Source of the DNA: Catellatospora sichuanensis
GTDB taxonomy: Bacteria; Actinomycetota; Actinomycetes; Mycobacteriales; Micromonosporaceae
Assembly: GCF_007483665.1 (NCBI RefSeq)
Contig: NZ_ML660183.1
Coordinates: 295,393 to 359,392 of the forward strand
Direction: 5' to 3'
Length of the DNA: 64,000 bases
This document shows positions 25,961 through 34,829 of this stretch, one piece after another. The position numbers were made by a program, and so were the translations under genes. The notes below the pieces were generated by a model, which was given only the letters and a program-made list of their open reading frames with translations, ran no database searches and had not been told where the DNA came from. How positions within the stretch are numbered: the stretch's first letter is position 1; every line of letters begins with the position of its first letter.

Positions 25961-28900
25961 ATGGAACCGTCCATCCGGTCCGTGACCCCAGGCGGCGAAC
26001 CGCGCCGCGCGGGTCGCCGACGTCAGTCCTGGGCGCGCCACCGCGCCCTCGTCCTCGGCTCGGTCGCCGTCCTGGCCGCAGCCCTGTTCGGCATCGCCGT
26101 CGCGCAGACCGCCCAGGCCGGCACCGTCGGCGCCGGCAGCTACCTCGACAGCCTGCCCGCGGGCCGCTCGCTGCCCGCCGGCTGCGGCTCGCTGTCGACC
26201 AACCCGCGGCAGTACGTCACCGCCAACGCGCCCACCGGCGGCGTGCCCACCAACGACTGGTGGTCGTCGCTGCTGTTCAAGAAGTTCGACTGCAGCTACA
26301 GCGAGCCGCTGCACGCCCACCCCGTCTCCTACGACACGCTCGCGGGCGGGCTCGGGTTCTCCTACAACACCACCCCCGCGATCAGCGGCAGCGCGACCGG
26401 GGTCGGCGAGTTCCACTACCCCTACGTGCAGGACATGCTCGTCGGCGTGGCGGGCCTGAACTCCCCCGACACCAAGGTCGACGGGTGGAGCGACTGGACC
26501 GTGACGCCGTACTGGAGTGACGGCGCGCGGACCATGAAGGCCACCATCGGCCACGGCCTGCCGTTCGCGTACTTCCAGGTCACCGGCGGCAACGCCCAGA
26601 TCACCACGGCGGGCACGCCGACCGTGTGGTCCAACAGCGGCGGCCAGCTCGGCTTCAACGTCAACGGGCGTGACTACGTCGCGTACGCCCCGACCGGCTC
26701 CACCTGGACGGTCAGCGGCACGTCGATCAGCTCGTCGCTCAACGGCCAGGGCTTCTTCTCGGTCGCGGTGCTGCCCGCCGGCGCCGACCGGGTCGCGCTC
26801 GCGAACACCTACGGCCAGTACGCGCACGCGCACGTCACCGGCACCCGGGTGTCGTACAGCTACAACCAGTCCGCGAGCACGCTGAACACCACGTACACGT
26901 ACCTCACCACGGCCCGGCAGGGCTCGCAGACGGCCACCGTCGCGGCGCTGTACCCGCACCAGTGGAACAGCCTGACCGGCGCGTCGCCGCTCGCGAACAC
27001 CTACACGAGCGCGCGCGGCCAGATGAAGATCCTCACCGGCATCGGCTCGTTCACGACGTCGATGAAGTACACCGGCGTGCTGCCGGAGATCCCCGCGGTC
27101 GCCGACAGCTCCGGCGGCGACCTCACCACGATCACCAACTACCTGAACGCGGTGGCGGGCAACCCGGCCGACTTCCGCGGCGACGACACCTACTGGACCG
27201 GCAAGGGCCTGGGCCGCGCCGCGCGCATCGCGGAGATCGCCGACCAGCTCAACCTGACCTCGATCCGCGACACCGCGCTGAGCACCATCCGGACCCGGCT
27301 CAACGACTGGTTCACCGCTTCGGCGGGCAAGACCAGCCGGGTCTTCTACTACAACAGCGCCTGGGGCACCCTGCTCGGCTACCCGGCCTCCTACGGGTCC
27401 GACCTGGAACTCAACGACCACCACTTCCACTACGGCTACTTCGTGGCCGCCGCGGCGACGCTGGCCAAGTTCGACAAGACCTGGGCCACCAACAGCCAGT
27501 ACGGCGGCATGGTGGACCTGCTGATCCGCGACGCCAACAACTACGACCGCACCGACACCCGCTTCCCGTACCTGCGTGACTTCGACATCTTCGCCGGTCA
27601 CGACTGGGCGGCCGGGCACGGCGCGTTCGGCGCGGGCAACAACCAGGAGTCCTCGTCCGAGGGCATGAACTTCGCCAACGCCCTGATCCAGTGGGGCCAG
27701 GCGACCGGCAACGCCGCCGTGCGCGACGCCGGCATCTTCATCTACACCACGCAGTCCGCGGCGATCGCCGAGTACTGGTTCGACGTGCGCAACCAGAACT
27801 TCCCGTCCGCCTTCGGGCACAACACGGTCGGCATGGTCTGGGGCGACGGCGGCGCGTACGCGACGTGGTTCTCCGGCGAGCCGGAGATGATCCAGGGCAT
27901 CAACATGCTGCCCATCACCGGCGGGCACTTCTACCTCGGCGACAACCCGGCCTACGTGACGACCAACTACAACGAGCTGGTCACCAACAACGGCGGGCCG
28001 CCCACGGTCTGGCAGGACATCCTCTGGGAGTTCCAGGCCCTGGGCAACGGCCAGGCTGCGCTGAACAACTTCAACGCCAACAGCGGGTTCACCTCCGAGG
28101 AGGGCGAGTCCAAGGCGCACACCTACCACTGGATCCGCAACCTGGCCGCGCTGGGCAACGTGGACACCTCGATCACCGCGAACCACCCGCTGGCCAAGGT
28201 GTTCAACAAGTCGGGCGTACGCACATACGTCGCGTCCAACATCAGCAACGCGGCGATCACGGTGACCTTCTCCAACGGCACCACGCTGAGCGTGCCCGCC
28301 TGCAAGACGGTCACCTCGGGCGCGTTCACCTGGACCGGTGGCAACGCCTGCGGCGGCGGCAACCCGACGCCGTCCAACCCGCCGTCGAACCCGCCGTCGT
28401 CGCCGCCCGCCTCGCCCAGCCCCTCGCCGTCGGCACCGCCCTCGCCGAGCCCGTCGACCTCGCCGAACCCGCCCGGTTCGTTCGCGGCGACGCGCTACCT
28501 CACCTCCGGTGGCGGCCTGCCCGGCACCGCGGGCGCGGCCGGCTCGGTCACCGTGGCCGCGGCCAACGGCAACTGGGACGGCAACCCGCACAGCGCCCAG
28601 GTGTTCAACGCCACCGGCCTGAACGCCACGCACAACGGCGGCGCGACGAACTTCGACATGTTCGTCGACGCAGGCGCCGGAGTCGGCAACGCCACCCAGG
28701 TCAGGGTGTCGTACGACTTCACCGGCAACGGCAGCTTCGACCGGGTGGAGACGTACAACTACTTCCCCACCGACCCGGTCGCCGGCTACGAGCACTACAC
28801 CCAGGCGTTCGGGATCAAGACCGCCACCGGATCGTTCGCCAACCTGGCCAACGGCTCGGTGCGGGTCGAGGTCTGGAGCGCCATCGGCAGCACGTCGACC

Positions 28901-29356
28901 ACCCTCGGCATCGGCAACCAGTCCCGGCTCGTGCTGCCCTACACCGGCACCACGAGCCAGCCCTCGGTCAACGTGGCCCTGAACAAGCCGACCCTGGTGT
29001 CCAGCACCGAGACGGCCGCCTACCCGGGCTCGGCGGCGGTGGACGGCAACGCCACCACCACCCGCTGGTCCAGCGCCTTCGCGGATCCGCAGACGATCCG
29101 CGTCGACCTGGGCCAGACCTACTCCATCAGCCGGGTGCGGCTGGTCTGGGAGGCCGCCTACGGGTCGGCGTACCAGATCCAGACCTCACCCGACGGCAAC
29201 ACCTGGACCACCATCCGGTCCGTCACCGGCGGTGACGGCGGCGTCGACGACCTCACCGGCCTGACCGGCAGCGGCCGCTACGTCCGCGTCAACGCCACCA
29301 CCCGCGCCACCGCCTGGGGCTACTCCCTCTTCGAATTCGAGGTCTACGCCCCCTAA
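25961..29356 (+). CDS. secreted GH81 endo-beta-1,3-glucanase, multidomain
   Basis: This 1131-residue exported enzyme has a signal peptide (residues 25-53, ending TAQA). Residues 60-780 form a GH81 endo-beta-1,3-glucanase: PTNDWWSSLLF at the start, HHFHYGYF near residue 490, FAGHDWAAGHGAFG near 545 and NNQESSSEGMN near 560, the family's catalytic Glu region. A Pro/Ser linker (residues 800-838) leads to a beta-rich module of about 150 residues of unrecognised binding type, then a C-terminal F5/8 type C/CBM32-like discoidin domain (NVALNKPTLVSS to LFEFEVYAP). GGAGG lies 8 bases before the ATG. It would break callose, laminarin or fungal glucan outside the cell. Control is by the adjacent LacI-type operator. 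Confidence 0.92.
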   Translation: MEPSIRSVTPGGEPRRAGRRRQSWARHRALVLGSVAVLAAALFGIAVAQTAQAGTVGAGSYLDSLPAGRSLPAGCGSLSTNPRQYVTANAPTGGVPTNDWWSSLLFKKFDCSYSEPLHAHPVSYDTLAGGLGFSYNTTPAISGSATGVGEFHYPYVQDMLVGVAGLNSPDTKVDGWSDWTVTPYWSDGARTMKATIGHGLPFAYFQVTGGNAQITTAGTPTVWSNSGGQLGFNVNGRDYVAYAPTGSTWTVSGTSISSSLNGQGFFSVAVLPAGADRVALANTYGQYAHAHVTGTRVSYSYNQSASTLNTTYTYLTTARQGSQTATVAALYPHQWNSLTGASPLANTYTSARGQMKILTGIGSFTTSMKYTGVLPEIPAVADSSGGDLTTITNYLNAVAGNPADFRGDDTYWTGKGLGRAARIAEIADQLNLTSIRDTALSTIRTRLNDWFTASAGKTSRVFYYNSAWGTLLGYPASYGSDLELNDHHFHYGYFVAAAATLAKFDKTWATNSQYGGMVDLLIRDANNYDRTDTRFPYLRDFDIFAGHDWAAGHGAFGAGNNQESSSEGMNFANALIQWGQATGNAAVRDAGIFIYTTQSAAIAEYWFDVRNQNFPSAFGHNTVGMVWGDGGAYATWFSGEPEMIQGINMLPITGGHFYLGDNPAYVTTNYNELVTNNGGPPTVWQDILWEFQALGNGQAALNNFNANSGFTSEEGESKAHTYHWIRNLAALGNVDTSITANHPLAKVFNKSGVRTYVASNISNAAITVTFSNGTTLSVPACKTVTSGAFTWTGGNACGGGNPTPSNPPSNPPSSPPASPSPSPSAPPSPSPSTSPNPPGSFAATRYLTSGGGLPGTAGAAGSVTVAAANGNWDGNPHSAQVFNATGLNATHNGGATNFDMFVDAGAGVGNATQVRVSYDFTGNGSFDRVETYNYFPTDPVAGYEHYTQAFGIKTATGSFANLANGSVRVEVWSAIGSTSTTLGIGNQSRLVLPYTGTTSQPSVNVALNKPTLVSSTETAAYPGSAAVDGNATTTRWSSAFADPQTIRVDLGQTYSISRVRLVWEAAYGSAYQIQTSPDGNTWTTIRSVTGGDGGVDDLTGLTGSGRYVRVNATTRATAWGYSLFEFEVYAP

Positions 29357-29363
29357 CTGAAAT

Positions 29364-29417
29364 GCCGAGAAGGGCACCTTCTTGTCGCTCCGCGTACAAG
29401 AAGGTGCCCTTCTCGGC
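29364..29417. repeat. 22-base-arm hairpin, GAAGGTGCCCTTC family copy 1
   Basis: Perfect 22-base arms (left arm starts GCCGAGAAGGGCACCTTC) surround a 10-base loop, eight bases after the GH81 stop codon. It is the terminator of that gene. The right arm shares the 15-mer AAGAAGGTGCCCTTC with the element near 61.1 kb. Confidence 0.85.
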
Positions 29418-29519
29418 GCCCGCCGGACAAGCGGGCCGGCCACGATGACGTGACGCTGAGGCCACCGTGATGCCCGGGTCCGAACCTGTTGTCACCGCTC
29501 CATCGACACAGGAGGAATC

Positions 29520-30080
29520 ATGCGAAAGCTCCACCGGGCAGCGATGATGATCGCGGCGTTCGCGATCGTCGGCCTCACCGCCCCGACCGCGCCCGCCGCC
29601 GCCGCGGAGCCGGTCGACAAGCACTGCGTCGCCCGCGCCAACGTGGCCGAGCCGCAGGCGATCTGCTTCGACACCTTCGACAAGGCGCTGCAGTTCGCCA
29701 GCGGCGGCGTGCTCTACGACCTGCCCAAGGGCAGCAGCGTCGCGGCGAAGGTCGACGCGCTGAACGCCAAGTTCGGCGTCAACGTCGTCAACACCGTGAT
29801 CAGCATCGAGTACACCGGCAGCAACTTCACCGGCTCCGAACTGATCTGGACCGGCACCTCCGGCAACTGCAGCACGCCGACCGGCAACGTCGACTACTTC
29901 GCCGCCAGCATGCCCGTCGGCTGGGCCAACGTGATCTCGTCGTTCAAGACCTATGCCAACTGCTGGGACAAGCACTACGAGAACACCAACTTCGGCGGCG
30001 CATCGGTCGGCTACGAGCCGACCAGGTCCTACATCGGTGCCGCCATGGACAACCGCACCAGTTCGCAGCGCTGGAGCTGA
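29520..30080 (+). CDS. small secreted protein, I36/crystallin-like end
   Basis: This 186-residue protein starts at an ATG with AGGAGG 6 bases upstream and a signal peptide ending near PAAAA (residue 28). The mature part has five Cys. The C-terminal stretch, WANVISSFKTYANCWDKHYENTNFGGASVGYEPTRSYIG, resembles the Y-E-x-x-x-F-G-G-x Greek-key turn of beta/gamma-crystallin-like extracellular proteins such as peptidase inhibitor family I36, but only once. It follows the GH81 gene's terminator and has its own. The function is not predictable. Confidence 0.7.
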   Translation: MRKLHRAAMMIAAFAIVGLTAPTAPAAAAEPVDKHCVARANVAEPQAICFDTFDKALQFASGGVLYDLPKGSSVAAKVDALNAKFGVNVVNTVISIEYTGSNFTGSELIWTGTSGNCSTPTGNVDYFAASMPVGWANVISSFKTYANCWDKHYENTNFGGASVGYEPTRSYIGAAMDNRTSSQRWS

Positions 30081-30098
30081 CCGTCACCGGAGGGACCC

Positions 30099-30130
30099 CG
30101 GGGCAGCTTCGCCGACGCGGAGCTGCCCCG
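30099..30130 (+). terminator. hairpin after small secreted protein
   Basis: Perfect 10-base arms CGGGGCAGCT and AGCTGCCCCG enclose a 12-base loop. Confidence 0.6.
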
Positions 30131-30220
30131 CTTCCGGCCCTGGCGCGGCTTTCGCCCGCCTGCGCTCCCTGAGCCGGACCGCCGCCGCGGCGATCGCCCG
30201 GCGGCGGCGCTGCCCTGCCG

Positions 30221-30589
30221 TCAGTACGACGGGTGGACGGCCACGAGCATCGCCGTGCCCGCCCAGTCGGAGAGCTCGTCGCCCTCCCGCCAGCCCTGGT
30301 AGCGGGCGGCGAGCAGGTGGCGGGCCTGCGCTTCGACGTGCGGGTCGCCGCTGACGGGACGGGCCTCGGCGGGCACGGCGCCGTCGGCGGTCAGCTCGCG
30401 CGGCCCGCCGACGCGCCATAGGACCTGCGGGTTCGCGAGGATGTTCCGGACCCAGTCGGCACGCTCGCGGTCGCCGGACATCAGGTAGATCACCCCGCCC
30501 CGGGCCGCGTACCAGATCTCGACGGTGTGCCACTGGCCGGTGTTGCGGCCGACGGTGCTCAGGTAGCCGTATTCGCTGCTCTCAGTCAT
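30221..30589 (-). CDS. DDN-like deazaflavin-dependent nitroreductase family protein
   Basis: This 122-residue protein has the split beta-barrel of the F420-dependent Ddn/FDOR family. TVGRNTGQWHTVEIWYAARGGVIYLMSGD (residues 13-41 in outline) is the family's opening, with the T-x-G-R-x-T/S-G and E-I-W-Y segments that shape the cofactor site, and residues DWVRNILANPQVLWRVGG follow as usual. Members reduce quinones or nitro compounds with F420H2. No ribosome binding site is visible at the ATG. It is the second gene of a minus-strand pair with the glycosyltransferase 34 bases upstream. Confidence 0.85.
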   Translation of the reverse strand: MTESSEYGYLSTVGRNTGQWHTVEIWYAARGGVIYLMSGDRERADWVRNILANPQVLWRVGGPRELTADGAVPAEARPVSGDPHVEAQARHLLAARYQGWREGDELSDWAGTAMLVAVHPSY

Positions 30590-30623
30590 GCATACGATCT
30601 TGCTGGTTCAAGCGAGGTTGAGG

Positions 30624-31943
30624 TCAAGAAGCTGTGACGCGGAACAACGTCACGTCTCCGAAGTGGTCGGTACGCGCCTGCGGGTACCGACGCAGCAGCA
30701 GCGAGCCGAAGAAGTCCGGACTGGTCAGCGCGGGCACATCCGCGGTGAACGCCTTCGCCGCAGGCCCGTCGGTGTACACCAGCACCACCTCGCGCGCCTG
30801 CCGCAGCCCCAGCCGCAGGAAGCGCGACAGCTCCCGCTGCTCCAGGAAGCGCCACACGTCCACGCTCACCACGGTGTCGAACGTCCCGTCCGGAAACGGC
30901 GACCACACTCCCAGCAGGTGCAGGTTGTGCTCGGACACCGGCCGTCCGTGGTCGTAGGTGACCGAGCCCTCGCCGAGCGCCACTTCGTCGGTGCCGAAGG
31001 CCTGGCACAGCACCGCGCCGGACAGCTCCGCCAGCAGCAGCGGCGACACGTCGGCCAGCCGACCCAGGCCCAGCTCGGCGCAGCTCGCCAGCACCCGGCG
31101 GTAGTGCCGGATCTTCCGGGTGACGTCGGTGGGCGCCGGCATGTCGACCAGCTCCGCAGCCAGGCTGCGGTGCTTGTCCCGGAACAGCTCCAGGTTGGCC
31201 TGGTAGTCGCCCGCCAGGTTGGACAGGTCGCGCACCGCGGGCACGTGGAAGCCCACGGCCAGACCGTCGTAGCCGAACGCGTCGTCGCCGAGCACCTGGT
31301 GGATGCGGTACGCCAGGTCGGTGTCCTCGAAACCCCAGCGTGCCCCGTACGCCTCGTCGAACATGCCCGCGTCGAGCACCGTCTGCCGGGGCATGGACAC
31401 GTTGTTGGTCAGCGCGAACACCCACGGCGCCCCGGCCAGCCACTCCTCCGGCGAGCTGTCGCGGCCCGGCACCCGGAACCGGAAGTCCTCGTGCACGGGG
31501 CGCACCAGGTCGACGGTGAGCGGCTCGCCCGCCTGCGCCGCCGCCAGCACCGCCCAGTCGCCCTCGTAGCGTTTGCCGATCAGCACCGCGGGCCCGTCGC
31601 GCCCGTCGTGGAAGGCCAGGTGCCGGGCCAGCAGGTGCGGCTCGGCCAGCACGTCGCTGTCGAGGAAGCAGACCAGCTCCCCGGCGGCCAGGCGCACCGC
31701 CTGGTTGCGCGCCGCGGCCCGCCCCAGGTTCGCGGGCAGGCTGTCGAACCGGAACCGGAAGGGGTACACCGCACCGGTGAGCTCCGCATACGGCAGCGGG
31801 TCGGAGCCGTCGTTGACCACGACGACCTCGAACAGGTCAGACGGCAGCGTCTGTGTGCACAGCGTGGACAGGGTCAGCGCCAGCGTATGCGCGTCGCCGA
31901 ACGTCGGAATGAGCACGCTCAGCCGCGGGGCACCGCCGGACAT
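30624..31943 (-). CDS. GT2 glycosyltransferase with methyltransferase-like tail
   Basis: This 439-residue protein starts at an ATG with AAGGAG 5 bases upstream. The N-terminal domain is family 2 glycosyltransferase: LSVLIPTFGDAHTL, VVVVNDGSDP, LGRAAARNQAV, and FLDSDV (the DxD metal site) near residue 94; FEDTDLAYRIHQ near residue 208 supplies the acceptor-side E-D/D-x-x-x-R. After about residue 330 the sequence changes: SPFPDGTFDTVVSVDVWRFLEQRELSRFLR, then AREVVLVYTDG, which looks like the second half of a SAM methyltransferase, while the first glycine-rich SAM loop is missing. Sugar donor and acceptor are unknown. Confidence 0.82.
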   Translation of the reverse strand: MSGGAPRLSVLIPTFGDAHTLALTLSTLCTQTLPSDLFEVVVVNDGSDPLPYAELTGAVYPFRFRFDSLPANLGRAAARNQAVRLAAGELVCFLDSDVLAEPHLLARHLAFHDGRDGPAVLIGKRYEGDWAVLAAAQAGEPLTVDLVRPVHEDFRFRVPGRDSSPEEWLAGAPWVFALTNNVSMPRQTVLDAGMFDEAYGARWGFEDTDLAYRIHQVLGDDAFGYDGLAVGFHVPAVRDLSNLAGDYQANLELFRDKHRSLAAELVDMPAPTDVTRKIRHYRRVLASCAELGLGRLADVSPLLLAELSGAVLCQAFGTDEVALGEGSVTYDHGRPVSEHNLHLLGVWSPFPDGTFDTVVSVDVWRFLEQRELSRFLRLGLRQAREVVLVYTDGPAAKAFTADVPALTSPDFFGSLLLRRYPQARTDHFGDVTLFRVTAS

Positions 31944-32243
31944 GTGACTCCTTCAGCGGCGGGGCCGCGCTCTCACGGGGCTTACCGACCGATCCTGCGG
32001 GTATCGAGAGAGCGCTTCAACAACTACCCAGCCAGTGGAACATGTCGATCGTTCAACTTCTTCCGGAAACCTCGTCGCGGGCGCGGGCGCCCGGTGCTAC
32101 CTTGGCGACGTGATCTTCTCGTCGTGTCCGGTGATGATGCCCCGCTTCCGGGGCTGCTGACACGCGCGTGCACGACCGCGAGGCCCGAGTCCGGGGCCTC
32201 GGCACGGGTCGACGCTCCGGCTTCATCAAGCCAGGAGGAATCC
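31944..32243 (+). other. 300-base region upstream of MetRS-like gene
   Basis: No gene is seen. It contains the half-operator-like AGAGAGCGCTTC near 32006, a short CCCCGCTTCCGGGG hairpin near 32140 and a larger GAGGCCC-loop-GGGCCTC hairpin near 32180-32203, which would lie in the mRNA leader of the synthetase gene. I see no T-box or amino-acid leader peptide. Confidence 0.4.
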
Positions 32244-33755
32244 ATGACCCGCATCTACCTCACCACCACCATCCCGTACGTCAACGCCGCCCCACACCTC
32301 GGCTTCGCCCTCGAAGCGGTGCAGGCCGACGTGCTCGCCCGCCACCATCACGGTCTCGGCCACGAGGTCCGGCTGCTCACCGGCACCGACGACAACTCGC
32401 TCAAGAACGTGCTCGCCGCCGAGCAGGCGGGCGTGCCGGTACAGGACTTCGTCGACGCCAACGCGGCCGCGTTCGCCGGCCTCCGCGAGCCGCTGGCACT
32501 GTCGTACGACGACTTCATCCGAACCAGCCGCGACCCGCGCCACCGGCCCGGCGTCGAACGGTTCTGGCGCGCCTGTGCGCACGACCTCTACCAGGACACC
32601 TACACCGGCCTGTACTGCGTGGGCTGCGAGCACTACCTCACCGCCGACGAGCTCGACGCCGCCGGGCACTGCCCCGAGCACGCGGTGCCGCCGCAGCGCA
32701 TCGAGGAACAGAACTGGTTCTTCCGGCTGTCCCGCCACGCGCAGCCGCTACGGGAGGCGATCACCAGCGGGCGGCTGCGCATCGAGCCGGAGTCGCGGCG
32801 CAACGAGGTGCTCGCTTTCATCGACGCCGGGCTGCGTGACTTCTCCGTCTCGCGGTCGCAGCAGCGGGCCCGCGGCTGGGGCATCACCGTGCCCGGCGAT
32901 CCCGACCAGGTGATCTACGTCTGGTGGGACGCGCTGGGCAACTACCTGACCAGCCTCGACTACGGCACCGACGGGCAGGCGTACCGCACCTGGTGGGAGG
33001 ACGCGGACCGGCGGGTGCACGTGATCGGCAAGGGCGTGCTGCGCTTCCACGCCGTGTACTGGCCGGCGATGCTGCTGTCCGCCGGGCTGCCGCTGCCGAC
33101 CGACATCCTGGTGCACGACTATCTCACCGCCGACGGCCGCAAGATCAGCAAATCGTCCGGTGCGACCGTCGACCCCGTGGCGCTGGCCGAGGCGTACGGC
33201 ACCGACGCGCTGCGGTGCTGGCTGCTGCGCGAGGTGCCCCGGGTCGGCGACGCCGACTTCACCGTCGACCGGCTGATCGCCCGCGCCAACGAGGACCTCG
33301 CCGGCGGCGCGGGCAACCTGGTCAACCGGATCGTCACCATGGCCCACCGCTTCCGGGGCGGCCGCGTCGACCTCAACGTGCCCGCCGCGGCGGACGCCAA
33401 AGACCTGGTCGCCGCCTGCGCGGAGGCACCCGGGCTGATCGCAGCGGCGCTGGACGACTTCGACTTCCGGCGCGCCGCGGCCGCGGTGTGGGCGGTGGTC
33501 GAGGAGGCCAACCGGCACATCGACCGGGTACGCCCGTGGGACCTGGCGAAGGCCGAACGCGGCGGTGACGCCGAGGCCAAGGCGCGGCTCGACGCGGAAC
33601 TTGCCGTGCTCCTCGGCGCGTGCCTGACGCTCGGCGACCTGCTCGCCCCGTTCCTACCCGGCGCATCCTCCCTGATCATCGCCCAGTGCACCCCCGACGC
33701 CTCCGGCTCCCTCCCACCCGTGACCCCCCTCTTCCCCCGCCTCGATCCCCACTGA
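32244..33755 (+). CDS. metG: methionyl-tRNA synthetase, atypical paralogue
   Basis: This 503-residue class I synthetase starts at an ATG with AGGAGG upstream. The HIGH motif is PHLGFALE (residues 18-25) and KMSKS is KISKS near residue 304. The catalytic domain, the EENWFF-like EEQNWFFRLSR, VWWDALGNYL and VHDYLTADGRK segments match MetRS. A Zn-knuckle-like CVGC-HCPEH is present. Where MetRS usually has GTDEHGxK this protein has GTDDNSLKN. It lacks the C-terminal tRNA-binding extension, and a full-size housekeeping MetRS is usual in these genomes, so this is probably a second enzyme, perhaps inhibitor-resistant or specialised. It may be the only MetRS; the window cannot tell. Confidence 0.85.
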   Translation: MTRIYLTTTIPYVNAAPHLGFALEAVQADVLARHHHGLGHEVRLLTGTDDNSLKNVLAAEQAGVPVQDFVDANAAAFAGLREPLALSYDDFIRTSRDPRHRPGVERFWRACAHDLYQDTYTGLYCVGCEHYLTADELDAAGHCPEHAVPPQRIEEQNWFFRLSRHAQPLREAITSGRLRIEPESRRNEVLAFIDAGLRDFSVSRSQQRARGWGITVPGDPDQVIYVWWDALGNYLTSLDYGTDGQAYRTWWEDADRRVHVIGKGVLRFHAVYWPAMLLSAGLPLPTDILVHDYLTADGRKISKSSGATVDPVALAEAYGTDALRCWLLREVPRVGDADFTVDRLIARANEDLAGGAGNLVNRIVTMAHRFRGGRVDLNVPAAADAKDLVAACAEAPGLIAAALDDFDFRRAAAAVWAVVEEANRHIDRVRPWDLAKAERGGDAEAKARLDAELAVLLGACLTLGDLLAPFLPGASSLIIAQCTPDASGSLPPVTPLFPRLDPH

Positions 33756-33789
33756 CGGACCGAACCCACGCCCGCGCCGCGCCCCCGCC

Positions 33790-33865
33790 CCGTTTTCCAT
33801 AGACGCCGGCCTATCCAGGTGAATAATTCGCGATCGAAGTCATCTGGATAGGCCAGCGTCGATGA
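33790..33865. repeat. palindromic intergenic element, copy B
   Basis: Twenty-base arms (33799-33818 and 33844-33863, two mismatches) with the common core GACGCCGGCCTAT and a 25-base loop. TTTTCC precedes the left arm. It lies between the MetRS-like gene and the DUF72 gene, both on the plus strand. Confidence 0.82.
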
Positions 33866-33952
33866 CAAGCGGGAGGCGGGGCTGGGCGTGAGGGAGCGGG
33901 TTTCGGGGTAAACGGCTCTTATCCGCCGGAGCAGGGCTGGGGTGATGGGCGC

Positions 33953-34825
33953 ATGGGTGAGATCCGGGTCGGCACGGCCTCGTGGACGGACAGCACGCTG
34001 CTGGCGTCGGGGTGGTATCCCGAGACGGCGAAGACGCCGGAGGACCGGCTGCGCTATTACGCGCGCCAGTTCCCGCTGGTCGAGGTCGACGCGACCTATT
34101 ACGCATCACCGGCGGAGAGCACGGTCGCGCTGTGGGCGACACGCACCCCGAAGGACTTCGTCTTCAACATCAAGGCGTTCAGCATGCTCACCGGGCACCC
34201 GACCAAGGTGAGCGCGCTGCCGAAGGACCTACGCCCGGAGACCGACAAGCACAACATCTACCCGGACGGGCTGAAGCCGCAGGCCTACGAGGAGGTCTGG
34301 ACCCGGTTCCTGGCCGCGCTGGACCCGCTGGTCGAAGCCGGCAAGCTCGGCATGATCCTGTTCCAGTTCCCGCCGTGGTTCACCATCCGGCGCGACAACA
34401 AGCAGTACCTGCTCGAGGTCGCCAAACGCTGCGCGCCGCTGCGGGTGGGCATCGAGCTGCGCCACGAATCCTGGTTCAAGGACGACAACGCCGCCGAGAC
34501 GCTGGACTTCCTGCGCAAGCACAAGCTGCCGTACGTGTGCGTGGACATGCCCCAGGGACACAAGAACTCCGTGCCGCCCGTGGTCGCCGCCACCGCCGAC
34601 CTGGCCGCGGTGCGCTTCCACGGCCACAGTGACAAGTGGACCAGCAAGGACATCCACGAGAAGTTCGGCTACCTGTACTCGCCCCGAGAGCTGAAGGACT
34701 GGGCGCCGAAGCTACGCGAGCTGGCCGACGAGGCCGAGCAGACCCACGTGCTGATGAACAACTGCTACTCCGACTACGCCCAGCGCAACGCTGCCCAGCT
34801 CATCGACCTGCTCGGCGCGAAGTGA
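33953..34825 (+). CDS. DUF72 (YecE-like) protein
   Basis: This 290-residue cytoplasmic TIM-barrel-like protein shows the DUF72 pattern: IRVGTASWTD at the start, RLRYYARQFPLVEVDATYYASP near residue 28, WATRTPKDFVFNIKAF near residue 62, FQFPPWF near residue 138, VGIELRHESWF near residue 163, YVCVDMPQG near residue 195 and AAVRFHGH near residue 222. The family is widespread and of unknown function. The ATG at 33953 is preceded by a G-rich stretch but no clear Shine-Dalgarno. It is convergent with the HEAT-repeat gene with four bases between them. Confidence 0.9.
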   Translation: MGEIRVGTASWTDSTLLASGWYPETAKTPEDRLRYYARQFPLVEVDATYYASPAESTVALWATRTPKDFVFNIKAFSMLTGHPTKVSALPKDLRPETDKHNIYPDGLKPQAYEEVWTRFLAALDPLVEAGKLGMILFQFPPWFTIRRDNKQYLLEVAKRCAPLRVGIELRHESWFKDDNAAETLDFLRKHKLPYVCVDMPQGHKNSVPPVVAATADLAAVRFHGHSDKWTSKDIHEKFGYLYSPRELKDWAPKLRELADEAEQTHVLMNNCYSDYAQRNAAQLIDLLGAK

Positions 34826-34829
34826 CCGG

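Noticed and set aside
25898..28795. Open frame of nearly 1000 codons opposite the GH81 gene
   Set aside because: It is Val/Gly/Arg-rich with no motif, and the GH81 frame, signal peptide and promoter are on the plus strand.
31944..32243. T-box riboswitch in front of the MetRS-like gene
   Set aside because: No T-box sequence or specifier hairpin is visible; only simple hairpins are present.
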